64,000 bases of DNA, taken from NCBI RefSeq assembly GCF_008364625.2, contig NZ_CP126604.1:2356001-2420000 (forward strand), in the 5' to 3' direction. A program made the translations under genes and the position numbers. The stretch comes from Enterobacter dykesii. GTDB lineage: Bacteria > Pseudomonadota > Gammaproteobacteria > Enterobacterales > Enterobacteriaceae. Positions 18,022 to 26,770 of the stretch are shown piece by piece. Under the pieces are notes generated by a model. It was given only the letters and a program-made list of their open reading frames with translations. It did no database searches and was not told where the DNA came from. How positions within the stretch are numbered: the first letter of the stretch is position 1; each line of letters opens with the position of its first letter.

Positions 18022-18931
18022 GGACGGGCTCCTGTGCTGGCGTGGTGGTGACAGAACGGGTGCGACGGACGGCTCGGTTCTGGTTAACGGCAGAGCGGCG
18101 TTCGCTGCGGGCAAGCGCGCGCTCGACGCCATACTGGATAGCGGACAGGACGGTGGTGATCGCCAGATACCACGCGGCACCGACCATCAGCAGCGGGATC
18201 ACCTCCTGCGTGCGGTTGTAGATCATCTGGATGGTATAGAACAGTTCCGGCATCGCCAGGACGTACACCATCGCCGTGCCCTTGGCGAGGCTGATGATTT
18301 CATTGAACCCCGACGGCAGGATGGTGCGCAGCGCCTGTGGCAAAATGATGCGCACCGTGCGTCGCCAGGCCGGCAGACCGAGCGCGGCGGCGGCCTCATA
18401 CTGGCCGTGATCGACCCCGAGGAATCCGCCGCGAACGATCTCGGCGGTATAGGCGCTCTGCACCAGGGTGAGCCCCACCACGGCGGTAGAAAACTGCCCC
18501 AGCACGTTGATGGTTTCAAAACTGCCCCAGGTGATGCCGGTGAACGGCACGCCGAGCGAAAGCGTGTCGTAGAGATAGGAAAAGTTGTAGAGAATGATCA
18601 GCACCACGATCAGCGGCAGCGACCGAAACAGCCAGATATAGGCCCACGCCAGGCTGCTCAGCAGCCAGGAGGAAGAGAGTCTCGCCAGCGCCAGCATACC
18701 GCCAAGCACCACGCTCAGCGCGGTGCCGATCAGCGTCAGGAGCAGGGTCTGCCCGACACCTTCGAGGATCACCGGGTCAAAGAACCAGCGGGCAAACACC
18801 GCCCACTCCCAGCGCGGGTTAAAGGCCACGGACTGAATCACGACCGCCAGGACAAACAGCGCCACCGCGGCGCCGACGGCCCGCAGCGGATAACGCGCCG
18901 GGACCACCTTAATGGTTTCAACGTTGCTCAT
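18005..18931 (-). CDS. Amino-acid ABC transporter permease
   Basis: A 308-residue permease of the HisM/GlnP type with about five to six helices (VGAAVALFVLAVVIQSV; GVGQTLLLTLIGTALSVVLG; WAYIWLFRSLPLIV) and the EAA loop EAAAALGLPAWRRTVRIILPQALRTILPSGFNE that docks on the ATPase. Only one permease gene is present, so it should work as a homodimer; the B. subtilis counterpart operon has two. Ribosome site GAGGAA before the ATG. Confidence 0.92.
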   Translation of the reverse strand: MSNVETIKVVPARYPLRAVGAAVALFVLAVVIQSVAFNPRWEWAVFARWFFDPVILEGVGQTLLLTLIGTALSVVLGGMLALARLSSSWLLSSLAWAYIWLFRSLPLIVVLIILYNFSYLYDTLSLGVPFTGITWGSFETINVLGQFSTAVVGLTLVQSAYTAEIVRGGFLGVDHGQYEAAAALGLPAWRRTVRIILPQALRTILPSGFNEIISLAKGTAMVYVLAMPELFYTIQMIYNRTQEVIPLLMVGAAWYLAITTVLSAIQYGVERALARSERRSAVNQNRAVRRTRSVTTTPAQEPVHASLS

Positions 18932-18940
18932 CGTCGTTCC

Positions 18941-19450
18941 TCATGCGGTTTTACTGAACGCTTCGCGTACCAGCGTTTTGGTGAAGCGCAGCCGACCGTC
19001 AAACGGAGGCTGGCTGTACTCTTCCGGATCGCGGTTCAGATCGAACTGCGCCTGATAGCCCTGGCTGAGATAGAGCCGCACCGCTTCCGGCTGGCGAAAG
19101 CCGGTTGTCAGGTAGATTTGGCTGTACCCTGCCAGCACCGCCCTGCGCTCAAGCTCCTGCACCACGCGCCCGGCAAGCCCCTGCTGACGCAGGGTTTTGT
19201 CCGTCCAGATGCGTTTGATTTCCGCGGTGCGTTCGTCGAAAGGTTTGTACGCGCCGGTGGCGATAATCTTCCCGTCGCGCTCCAGGACGATAAACAGCCC
19301 CTGCGGCGCTAAATACCACTCGGTGAGCTCGACCTCCGCGTCTTTGGAGAAGTAGTCCCCGTAGCGGGCGGCATATTCACCGAACAGCCCCTCGATAATG
19401 GGCTGAAGCTCGGCGTCTTCCGGTGAAACATCACGAAATCGTTCGCTCAT
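18941..19450 (-). CDS. GNAT N-acetyltransferase (SnaA/YtmI-like role)
   Basis: A 169-residue GNAT. ATG 19450 is chosen: AGGAGG lies four bases ahead, while the GTG at 19453 is too close. The acetyl-CoA loop is LRQQGLAGRVVQEL, preceded by TAEIKRIWTDKTL. In the B. subtilis ytmI operon a GNAT enzyme N-acetylates S-(2-succino)cysteine before a monooxygenase acts. Its place here between transporter, deacylase and monooxygenase genes supports the same job (inference). Confidence 0.85.
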   Translation of the reverse strand: MSERFRDVSPEDAELQPIIEGLFGEYAARYGDYFSKDAEVELTEWYLAPQGLFIVLERDGKIIATGAYKPFDERTAEIKRIWTDKTLRQQGLAGRVVQELERRAVLAGYSQIYLTTGFRQPEAVRLYLSQGYQAQFDLNRDPEEYSQPPFDGRLRFTKTLVREAFSKTA

Positions 19451-19459
19451 CACGCCTCC

Positions 19460-20392
19460 TTAATCGCCCAGGCCAGCCGGGTTCACTTCTGACTGAGGAA
19501 TACGCTCAACCCCTTCCCCCCAGCGGTTCAGCACTTTGTCGTAGTCGCCGTTTTTGATGACCCCGTTCAGCGCGGTTTGCACCGGCTCAACCAGCCCGCT
19601 GCCTTTCTTCAGCGTGACCGCGATGTGCGCCGCCTTCGGCCAGCCGCCGTCGACGCTACCCACCAGTTTGGTTTTCCCGTTCAGCGCCGCTTTCCAGGCG
19701 CCAATCACGTTCGGACCAAAGTAGGCATCCGCGCGCCCGGACTGCAGCGCCAGCGTTTGCGCCGCATCGTCTTTGGTGTAGATCGGGGTAAAGGGCTTCA
19801 GCCCCTTCTTGAGGTTTTCGGCATTCCAGGCCAGCAGAATGGCCTCCTGGTTGGTGCCGGAGCCGACGATAATCCGCAGCCCGGCGATGTCTTCCGCCTT
19901 CTGCAGCGACTTGATCGGGCTGGTGGACTTCACGTAGAACCCGAGGGAATCTTTGCGGTAGGTGGCAAAGTCAAACTTCTCTTTACGCTCTTTGGTGACG
20001 GTGATGTTGCTGATGGCGGCATCATATTTCCCGGAAGCCACGCCCAGCGGCCAGTCTTCCCATGAGGTTGGCACCACGTTCAGCTCCAGCCCCAGGCTGT
20101 CTGCGACCAGACGGGCGACGTCAACCTCGCTTCCCAGCAGCGTTTTGTTGTCATCGGAAAACACCGTCAGCGGCGGTTGATTGAGGCCCGCCACCGCCAC
20201 GGTAAATTTTCCCGGCACGGCAAAGCGATAGTCTTTTGGCAGCTGTGCCACCGCATCGTTGTTTTTGGCGGTATTAACCGGCGTTTTATTGGCCTCGATG
20301 CTCACGCCGGTGCCGTTAATATTCACATTCTCTGCCCAGACGGCAGGGGTAAAGGCCAGCGCGAGCGCCAGAATAAGCGTTGTCTTCTGCAT
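19460..20392 (-). CDS. Amino-acid ABC transporter substrate-binding protein (second of two)
   Basis: A 310-residue secreted binding protein, signal peptide MQKTTLILALALAFTPAVWA. Like its paralogue at 16351 it has TSWEDWPLGVASGKYDAAI, KERKEKFDFATYR, IIVGSGTNQEAILLAWN and the ending QSEVNPAGL. Two such proteins feeding one permease-ATPase pair suggests two related ligands or two affinities. It is 9 bp from the GNAT gene and 14 bp from the monooxygenase gene. Confidence 0.89.
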   Translation of the reverse strand: MQKTTLILALALAFTPAVWAENVNINGTGVSIEANKTPVNTAKNNDAVAQLPKDYRFAVPGKFTVAVAGLNQPPLTVFSDDNKTLLGSEVDVARLVADSLGLELNVVPTSWEDWPLGVASGKYDAAISNITVTKERKEKFDFATYRKDSLGFYVKSTSPIKSLQKAEDIAGLRIIVGSGTNQEAILLAWNAENLKKGLKPFTPIYTKDDAAQTLALQSGRADAYFGPNVIGAWKAALNGKTKLVGSVDGGWPKAAHIAVTLKKGSGLVEPVQTALNGVIKNGDYDKVLNRWGEGVERIPQSEVNPAGLGD

Positions 20393-20406
20393 AGCGGAGT
20401 TCTCTT

Positions 20407-21723
20407 TTATTGTTGTGTGAACTGGTTTTTAGGTTCGTCTAAACCCAGGCTTTCGCGCAGCGTGGTGCCAGGGTAGTCGGTACGGAACAGGCCGCGGGCC
20501 TGCAGAACAGGCACCACCTGGTCAACAAAGCGCGGGAAGGTGTCCGGCGTGCCGCCCTGAATAATGAAGCCGTCTGCGGCATAGCCTTCAAACCAGGCCT
20601 GCAGGCCGTCGGCCACCTCTTCCGGCGTACCGGAAAAGCGCGGGCGCGGCGAAGCGGCTTCAAGCGCCACCTGACGCAGGGTTAAGCTGCGCTCGCGGGC
20701 GTTACGCTTGATTTCATCGGTGGTGCTGCGGAAGCTGTTTTTGCCTAAGTCGCCGATATCCGGGAACGGCTCGTCGAGCGGGTACTGGCTGAAATCGTGA
20801 TGCTCGAAATAGCGTCCGAGGTAGTTGAGGGCATCGTTAATCGACACCAGCGCCGCCGTGGTCTGATACTGGTTCTCCACGTCATCGGCGTCTTTACCCA
20901 CAATCACGCTGACGCCCTGGAAGATATGTAAATCAGACGCGCGGCGTCCGTTACTTTCCAGCTGCTGCTTCACGTCGCGGTAAAAGGCTTTCGCTTCGTC
21001 GATGGTCTCGTGATGGGTAAAAATGGCGTCGGCATGTTTCGCCGCCAGCTTTTTCCCGTCGTCCGACGCGCCCGCCTGAAAGACAATCGGCCGCCCCTGT
21101 GGCGTGCGCCCAATATTCAGCGGCCCGGCGACCTGGAAGAAATCACCGTGGTGGTCCAGGGTGTGCAATTTGGCCGGGTCAAAAAACTGACCGCTCTCTT
21201 TGTTGCGGATAAACGCGTCGCCTTCCCAGGAATCCCACAGCCCTTTCACCACGTCGAGATACTCTTCCGCAATCCGGTAGCGCAGCGCGTGCTCGGGGTG
21301 TTTTTCGCGAGAGAAGTTCTTTGCTGACCCTTCCAGCGGGGACGTCACCACGTTCCAACCCGCGCGTCCGTTGCTCAGGTGGTCGAGGCTGGCGAACTGC
21401 CGCGCCGTGGTAAAGGGCTCGCTGTAGGAGGTGGATAAGGTTCCCACCAGCCCCAGGCGCGAGGTGATGCTGGCGAGAGCGGATAACACCGTCAGCGGTT
21501 CAAAGCGATTTAAAAAATGCGGGATAGATTTCTCGTTGATATAGAGACCGTCGGCAACGAATAAAAAATCGAGTTTGCCCTCCTCCGCCTTTAACGCCGT
21601 CGCTTTGACGAAATCAAAATTGATGCTGGCATCGGCGACGGCCTCAGGGTGACGCCAGGCGGACATATTGCCGGATGCACCATGCAAAATGGTCCCGAGC
21701 CGCAGTTGACGATGTGCAGACAT
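20407..21723 (-). CDS. NtaA/SnaA/DszA-type FMN-dependent monooxygenase (CmoJ-like)
   Basis: A 438-residue luciferase-like (LLM) oxygenase of the NtaA subgroup, using FMNH2 from a separate reductase. ATG 21723 follows AGAGG. Family blocks: [60 protein letters not shown], and [21 protein letters not shown]. In length and subgroup it equals B. subtilis CmoJ (YtnJ). Expected to oxygenate a sulfur-adjacent carbon or thioether of an N-acetylated S-substituted cysteine; the exact chemistry is inference. No flavin reductase is in the operon. Confidence 0.9.
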   Translation of the reverse strand: MSAHRQLRLGTILHGASGNMSAWRHPEAVADASINFDFVKATALKAEEGKLDFLFVADGLYINEKSIPHFLNRFEPLTVLSALASITSRLGLVGTLSTSYSEPFTTARQFASLDHLSNGRAGWNVVTSPLEGSAKNFSREKHPEHALRYRIAEEYLDVVKGLWDSWEGDAFIRNKESGQFFDPAKLHTLDHHGDFFQVAGPLNIGRTPQGRPIVFQAGASDDGKKLAAKHADAIFTHHETIDEAKAFYRDVKQQLESNGRRASDLHIFQGVSVIVGKDADDVENQYQTTAALVSINDALNYLGRYFEHHDFSQYPLDEPFPDIGDLGKNSFRSTTDEIKRNARERSLTLRQVALEAASPRPRFSGTPEEVADGLQAWFEGYAADGFIIQGGTPDTFPRFVDQVVPVLQARGLFRTDYPGTTLRESLGLDEPKNQFTQQ

Positions 21724-21739
21724 ATTCACCTCTTAAGAA

Positions 21740-22861
21740 TTAAACGTGTTGCAGGGCTTTTTCCGCAAGCTGTGCAAAATAGCGGGCAGCGGGCTCAATT
21801 AATGCTTCATCCGGATTGAATGCCGGATGATGTAAACCGTACGGGCTGTTGCTGCCGATGCTGACAAACGCCCCCGGGATCTGCTGCAGATAGACCGCGA
21901 AATCTTCCCCGCCCATATGCAGCTCGGCGTGCCGGGTTTCGTAGCCTGCTTCTCTGGCGACCGAGGTGGCGAAATCGGCCCAGCGCTCGTCGTTCACCAG
22001 CGCGGTGGGTCCGGCATACCAGGTGATATCAATCTGCGCGCTGAAGGCGCTGGCAAACCCGGCGGCGATTTCGCCCACACGGGCTTTAACGTTCTGCTGC
22101 ACTTCCGTGCGGTGGGTGCGCAGCGTGCCTTCCAGCTCGACGCTTTCCGGCAGCACGTTCCAGGTGTTACCGCCTGCGATGCGCGTCACGCTCAGCACCA
22201 CCGAATCCAGCGTATTGACGTTGCGGCTGGCGACGCTTTGCAGCGCCGTTACCAGCTGGCTCGCCAGCACGATGGCGTCGTTGCCTTCGTGCGGACGTGC
22301 GGCGTGCGCGCCCTTACCGGTAATGCGGATCACGAAGCGATCGACGTTGGCATAAAACGGCCCGCCGCGGGTAGCGAACTCACCGACCGGCAGGCCGGGC
22401 TCGTTATGCATGCCGAAGATGGCGCTGACGTCACGCAGGGCACCGGCCCGCACCATGCTCTTCGCACCGCCAAAGTTCTCTTCGGCAGGCTGAAACAGGA
22501 TCCGCACCCGGCCGTTAAGCGACGCTTCCCGCTCTTTCAGCTTTAACGCGGCGCCGAGGATCACGCTGGTGTGGATATCGTGACCGCAGGCATGCATCAC
22601 CCCTGCACGCTGCGAACTAAACGGCACGCCGCTGCGCTCTTCAATCGGCAGAGCATCGATATCTGCCCGCAGCGCAATCAGCCTGTTGCCCGAGCCGATT
22701 TCCGCCACCAGTCCAGTCGACAGGTCGTAAGGCTGCGGAGTAATCCCGGCATTCGTCAGCCACTGGCGCAGGCGCGTTGTGGTCTCCACTTCCTGGCCGG
22801 AGAGCTCCGGGTTCTGGTGCAATTCGCGACGCCAGGCAATCAGCTGTTCGCCAAAGCTCAT
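21740..22861 (-). CDS. M20-family amidohydrolase / N-acyl-amino acid deacylase (SndA-like)
   Basis: A 373-residue M20D peptidase of the hippurate hydrolase/amidohydrolase class. Metal-site motifs: MHACGHDIHTSVILG, LFQPAEENFGGAKSMV, FGMHNEPGLPVGE and GGEDFAVYLQQIPGAF. It removes acyl groups from N-acyl amino acids; in the B. subtilis locus the equivalent is SndA (YtnL). The start codon overlaps the stop of the preceding gene as ATGA, so the two are translationally coupled. Confidence 0.9.
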   Translation of the reverse strand: MSFGEQLIAWRRELHQNPELSGQEVETTTRLRQWLTNAGITPQPYDLSTGLVAEIGSGNRLIALRADIDALPIEERSGVPFSSQRAGVMHACGHDIHTSVILGAALKLKEREASLNGRVRILFQPAEENFGGAKSMVRAGALRDVSAIFGMHNEPGLPVGEFATRGGPFYANVDRFVIRITGKGAHAARPHEGNDAIVLASQLVTALQSVASRNVNTLDSVVLSVTRIAGGNTWNVLPESVELEGTLRTHRTEVQQNVKARVGEIAAGFASAFSAQIDITWYAGPTALVNDERWADFATSVAREAGYETRHAELHMGGEDFAVYLQQIPGAFVSIGSNSPYGLHHPAFNPDEALIEPAARYFAQLAEKALQHV

Positions 22862-23859
22862 ACGGTGACCTCCCTGTTAAGACGCGCCTCGGCAAGCAGG
22901 CGCAGCGACGCGACGCGCGTTGCCCCCTCCGCTACCGGCGTGTCGATGATAAATTCATCAATGCCCCACTTTTCATGCAGGGCGTTAAGCTGTTCGAGCA
23001 CCGACACAGCGGTACCCGCCAGCAGCGACTGCGCCCGACGGGCAATGCGCACCGGCTCGCTGCCCGCCTGACGCGCAAAGGCGTAGGCCTGCTCTTCGCT
23101 GGCCACGGTGACACGCTGGCCGTTTGCCAGCTCAACGCCCCACACTTCGACCTTTTGCGCCAGGGCTTCCGCCTCGGCCTGCGTCGGCGCGACAATCGCC
23201 TGTACCGCCACAATTACGTCCTGCGCGCTGTTCTTACGCCAGGTCGAGACCACCTCGCGCAGCAGTTCCGGGTCACCGTTCAGATGCGCGGCAAACACAA
23301 AGTGCCAGCCGAGCCCGGCGGCCAGCAGCGCGCTATCGATGCTCGCGCCCAGCAGGAAACCCTCAGCAGGCAACGGCGGCAGCGGCGTGGCGCGAACGGC
23401 CTCTTCATTAGACTGATACTCAGGACGGATCCAGCGGTCGAGCTGGGCCAGCTGTTCGGCGAAGCTGCCCTTTTCCTGTTGATTCAGACCCTGCTGAAGC
23501 GCGCGGGTTGAGAGCGGCAGCCCGCCAGGGGCTTTTCCGACGCCGAGATCCACGCGGCCGGGCGCCAGCGCGGCCAGCACGTTGAAATTCTCGGCGACTT
23601 TATAAGGGCTGTAGTGCTGGAGCATCACGCCGCCGGATCCGACGCGGATGCGCGTGGTTTGCCCGAGGATCCAGGCAATAAGCAGCTCCGGCGAGGGGCT
23701 AGCAAGGTGGGGAGTGTTGTGGTGTTCGGCAATCCAGAAGCGGTGATAGCCCAGATTTTCTGCCTGCTGCGCCAGCGCCAGGGTACGCGCCAGCGCATCA
23801 GCAGCCGTTTCGTTTTCAGCGATGGGGCTTTTATCCAGAATGCTGATTCGCCATGACAT
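22858..23859 (-). CDS. MsnO8-type LLM flavin-dependent monooxygenase (CmoO-like)
   Basis: A 333-residue luciferase-like oxidoreductase of the MsnO8/YtmO branch: MSWRISILDKSPI, FWIAEHHNTPHLASPSPELLI, RVGSGGVMLQHYSPYKVAENF, LGVGKAPGGLP. First gene of the operon, so its start marks the promoter side. B. subtilis CmoO (YtmO) is the match in length and type. Together with the NtaA-type enzyme it gives two monooxygenases for one pathway. The 110 bp upstream carries a small palindrome. Confidence 0.9.
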   Translation of the reverse strand: MSWRISILDKSPIAENETAADALARTLALAQQAENLGYHRFWIAEHHNTPHLASPSPELLIAWILGQTTRIRVGSGGVMLQHYSPYKVAENFNVLAALAPGRVDLGVGKAPGGLPLSTRALQQGLNQQEKGSFAEQLAQLDRWIRPEYQSNEEAVRATPLPPLPAEGFLLGASIDSALLAAGLGWHFVFAAHLNGDPELLREVVSTWRKNSAQDVIVAVQAIVAPTQAEAEALAQKVEVWGVELANGQRVTVASEEQAYAFARQAGSEPVRIARRAQSLLAGTAVSVLEQLNALHEKWGIDEFIIDTPVAEGATRVASLRLLAEARLNREVTV

Positions 23860-23882
23860 GTTGCGTTCTCGTTTGACTTAAC

Positions 23883-23892
23883 ATGTCGACAT
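23883..23892. promoter_or_regulatory. Short palindrome ahead of the S-cysteine operon
   Basis: ATGTCGACAT is a perfect 10-bp palindrome 23 bp before the first gene; TTAATAATG nearby could be a -10. No LysR gene (the YtlI/CysB/Cbl role) lies next to the operon, so control would come from elsewhere. Weak evidence only. Confidence 0.3.
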
Positions 23893-23969
23893 TATTAAAG
23901 GCGCATTTCACCGCTGAGAAACAATTAATTTACATTTAGTTTGCCGGAAATCAGATATATAAAACCATG

Positions 23970-24509
23970 CTAAGAATAAGACTTTAAGTCGGCAATCAGC
24001 GTTTTCACCTGCCCGCGCCGGGTAATACGGACGAAGCGAATATGCCCATACTGCGGGTTTTGCAGATCGGCTTCATAACGCGTGCGGTTGTTACGCCAGG
24101 TTTTCATCGTCCAGATAAGGATGGACTCTCTGCTGAAGAACGCGCGCCGGAAACTCTCTTTGTTCCCGGTGCCGGGCCAGAGCTCGCGCTTATGCCAGGC
24201 CCGTTTGATTGCCCTGGTGACGGCCTGCCAGAGGGTGCGGGCAAAGCCATAATCGACCCACACCACAACGTCGACATTGCGCCATTTCACCGGCCGCGTG
24301 CGGTTATAGTTACCGTCGAGCACCCAGTCTGGCGAAGCCTGTAGCGCCTGCTCCAGCTTTGACTGAAACTCATCGTCCGGCGTCCCCTGCCAGTCAGGTC
24401 GCCAGTAGAGTCTGTCCATCTCGATATAGGGAATAGCCAGTTCGGTCGCAATCTGCTTCGCCAGCGTGCTTTTTCCGCTCCCGCTGGTTCCGATGACGTT
24501 AATTTTCAC
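23970..24509 (-). CDS. P-loop nucleotide kinase-like protein (FlaR/topology-modulation type)
   Basis: A 179-residue P-loop protein: Walker A VIGTSGSGKSTLAKQIA at the very start, then MDRLYWRPDWQ, WVLDGNYNRTR and a lid-like basic region near 110-150 (RAIKRAWHKRELW). This is the adenylate kinase-related family often labelled 'DNA topology modulation protein FlaR'. The phosphate acceptor is unknown. Monocistronic by spacing. Confidence 0.8.
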   Translation of the reverse strand: MKINVIGTSGSGKSTLAKQIATELAIPYIEMDRLYWRPDWQGTPDDEFQSKLEQALQASPDWVLDGNYNRTRPVKWRNVDVVVWVDYGFARTLWQAVTRAIKRAWHKRELWPGTGNKESFRRAFFSRESILIWTMKTWRNNRTRYEADLQNPQYGHIRFVRITRRGQVKTLIADLKSYS

Positions 24510-24854
24510 CTCAGCCTCACTGTGTTAACGAAAATTGACCAAATCATAGCGTTTTCATTCTGTTAACGAAACGCTATTTCAGCATGGCATTTTTTCCTGA
24601 GAGACGATCTCTCTCTTTCAGTTTTGGTTATGTCGTTTATTTGCAGCGATTCAAAAAAACGCCCCTGAAAATATTTTCATTTTTATTACATTCGAGAACA
24701 TTAACAGATTAAAAATAATGGAGAATGGGTATTTCAGGCAGCCATAATTTCAGAGAGAATATGCAGCAGTCCGTTACATAAAAATAATCAAACTCATCTT
24801 GCCGGAGCATTTTCCGGGCATTTTTTATTCTTGCACAACATCATGGAGTTACTC
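24510..24854. promoter_or_regulatory. Leader region of the Aer-like gene
   Basis: 345 bp without a convincing gene. It is A/T-rich (24650-24720) and ends in a bulged hairpin, GCCGGA/TCCGGGC at 24801-24819, followed by ATTTTTTATT, about 25 bp before the start codon. This looks like an intrinsic terminator, either of a short leader transcript or as an attenuator. I looked for a flagellar sigma-28 promoter and found no good match. Confidence 0.4.
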
Positions 24855-26390
24855 ATGAGGCGTAACACCCCCGTTACACAAAACGAGTATTTACTTAACG
24901 ATGGTTCGACGTTAATGTCGACCACCGATACCAAAAGCCATATTACCTATGCTAATTCCGCTTTTATTGAGGCCAGCGGATATAAAGAAGAACATCTTCT
25001 GGGTGAGCCGCATAACCTCATCCGCCATCCCGACATGCCTGCCGAAGCGTTTGGCGACATGTGGTATACCCTGCAGCAAGGCGAGACCTGGACGGGGCTG
25101 GTGAAGAACCGTCGTCATAATGGCGACCACTACTGGGTGCGGGCTAACGTGACGCCTGTCTGGCAGAGCGGATCCCTGACGGGCTATATTTCCGTGCGAA
25201 ATATACCCGCACGGGAAGAGATTGCGGCCAGTGAGAAACTGTATGCAAAAGTGCGTAATAACGAATTAAAACATTACCGCTTTTATAAAGGGTTACTGGT
25301 TCGGCGCGATTTATTTTCGTTTATGTCGCTCTTTAAATGTCTCAGCACCAGTAAACGCATCCATCTGGGTATTGCGACGGCGGCGTTACTCTCCTGCCTC
25401 ACGGTGTATTTATTCCCTGATAAACTTGTGCAGTCGGGAAGTCTGGCGCTGCTGTTTATTGCCCTGACCTATTATCTTCATGCGCAGATCGCCCGTCCGG
25501 TAAAATCTATTGTGCAACAGATGCAGCGCGTGGTTTCAGGACGTAAAACGGACTATTACCATTTTGACAGGATCGATGACATCGGGCTGATGATGCGCCT
25601 GGTGAATCAATCAGGCTTGAACCTCAATTCGCTGGTTGACGATGTCGGGGCGCAAATCAGCGGGATTGGCACCATCAGCCAGCAGGTCGCGAAAGAAGGT
25701 GCAGCGCTGCAGACGCGTTCAGAAGAGACCGCAGACTTCCTGCAGCAGACCGCGTCAGCAGTGGAAGAGATCGCCAGCGCGGTGAAGCAGACGGCAGAAA
25801 CCGCGAAAGAAGCCACGGAGATGGCGGATCGCACCCGCGACAGCGCCCACCGCGGTGAAGCGATGATGAAAGAGACCATCGGTATGATGCAATCCGTGTC
25901 GCAGGATAACAGCCAGATCGTCGATATTATCAGCGTCATCGATCGTATTGCCTTCCAGACCAACATTCTTGCGCTGAATGCTGCCGTGGAAGCGGCGCGC
26001 GCAGGTGAAGCCGGGCGCGGTTTTGCCGTGGTGGCGGCCGAGGTGCGCAACCTTGCGCAGCACTCCGCGACGGCGGCGAAAGAGATCAAAGTGCTGATTG
26101 AGAAAAATGTCGGCAGCGTCAACGCTGGCGTGGATAAAGTGGAACAGACCGAAACGCAGCTGACGGTCATGATTAACAACGTGCTGCAGGTCTCCTCCCT
26201 GATTAAGGAGATCGGCCACGCCACGCAGGAGCAAACCCAGGCGCTGACGCTCATCAACGCCTCCCTCTCCCGTATCGGCGCAATGACTCAGAACAATACG
26301 GGGATGGTGGATAACGTCACTCACGCGGCGAATCACCTGACGCAGCGCACCACGCGCCTGCAGCAGGCGATTGCCGTTTTTGGCGGTTAG
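24855..26390 (+). CDS. Aer-like PAS-domain methyl-accepting chemotaxis protein
   Basis: 511 residues from ATG 24855, which has GGAG six bases ahead (longer TTG or ATG starts are less likely). An N-terminal PAS domain (about 10-115: LMSTTDTKSHITYANSAF, HNLIRHPDMPAEAF, NRRHNGDHYWVRANV) is followed by a membrane hairpin near 165-210, a HAMP-like segment and the MCP signalling rod with the conserved tip FQTNILALNAAVEAARAGE. There is no periplasmic domain, as in E. coli Aer, which binds FAD and senses redox. This is a paralogue or variant of Aer; the CheR-tethering pentapeptide is absent. Confidence 0.9.
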   Translation: MRRNTPVTQNEYLLNDGSTLMSTTDTKSHITYANSAFIEASGYKEEHLLGEPHNLIRHPDMPAEAFGDMWYTLQQGETWTGLVKNRRHNGDHYWVRANVTPVWQSGSLTGYISVRNIPAREEIAASEKLYAKVRNNELKHYRFYKGLLVRRDLFSFMSLFKCLSTSKRIHLGIATAALLSCLTVYLFPDKLVQSGSLALLFIALTYYLHAQIARPVKSIVQQMQRVVSGRKTDYYHFDRIDDIGLMMRLVNQSGLNLNSLVDDVGAQISGIGTISQQVAKEGAALQTRSEETADFLQQTASAVEEIASAVKQTAETAKEATEMADRTRDSAHRGEAMMKETIGMMQSVSQDNSQIVDIISVIDRIAFQTNILALNAAVEAARAGEAGRGFAVVAAEVRNLAQHSATAAKEIKVLIEKNVGSVNAGVDKVEQTETQLTVMINNVLQVSSLIKEIGHATQEQTQALTLINASLSRIGAMTQNNTGMVDNVTHAANHLTQRTTRLQQAIAVFGG

Positions 26391-26484
26391 CCGCTGGGGT
26401 TTTGAAGCCTGGGGCCATTTTTATGCTCTGCAACAGTTAAAATCTTTACCACCTGGTAATAATTAAGAGATTCTGATGATTAAA

Positions 26485-26770
26485 TAATCAAGCTACCGAC
26501 CGTTTTGTCTAAAAAGTCATCACGATTCAGCGTGTTGTGATCGCCGTCTGCTCTGACCACACGATTTCCTTCGACGTGCATCACTTTCGGCACGGTTATA
26601 TTTTGCGTCGCTTATGAATTGCAGGTAGGATGCCTCGCCATGTTTCGCCTTATCCATACGCAGAATGACTGGGAAGGCGACATGTGTTTGCGCAGAAGCA
26701 ATCGTTTGTATTGCGCTCTGCCAGGCAGGACTATCACGATAATGGTTCAGACAGGCAAACAGGTAACTCA
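26485..26770 (-). pseudogene. Possible C-terminal remnant of an unidentified gene
   Basis: Between the receptor and ansP, minus-strand translation gives protein-like text in two frames: [17 protein letters not shown] to GEASYLQFIS (about 26770-26605), then, after a shift near 26600, NITVPKVMHVEGNRVV to NRDDFLDKTVGSLII and a stop at about 26485. The join suggests a frameshifted remnant whose 5' part is missing, ansP now occupying that side. I do not recognise the family. The alternative is chance frames in a 380-bp spacer. Confidence 0.35.

Noticed and set aside
17861..19312. 483-codon plus-strand frame opposite the ABC transporter genes
   Set aside because: Shadow of the permease and ATPase genes; Arg/Gln/His-rich with no domain character.
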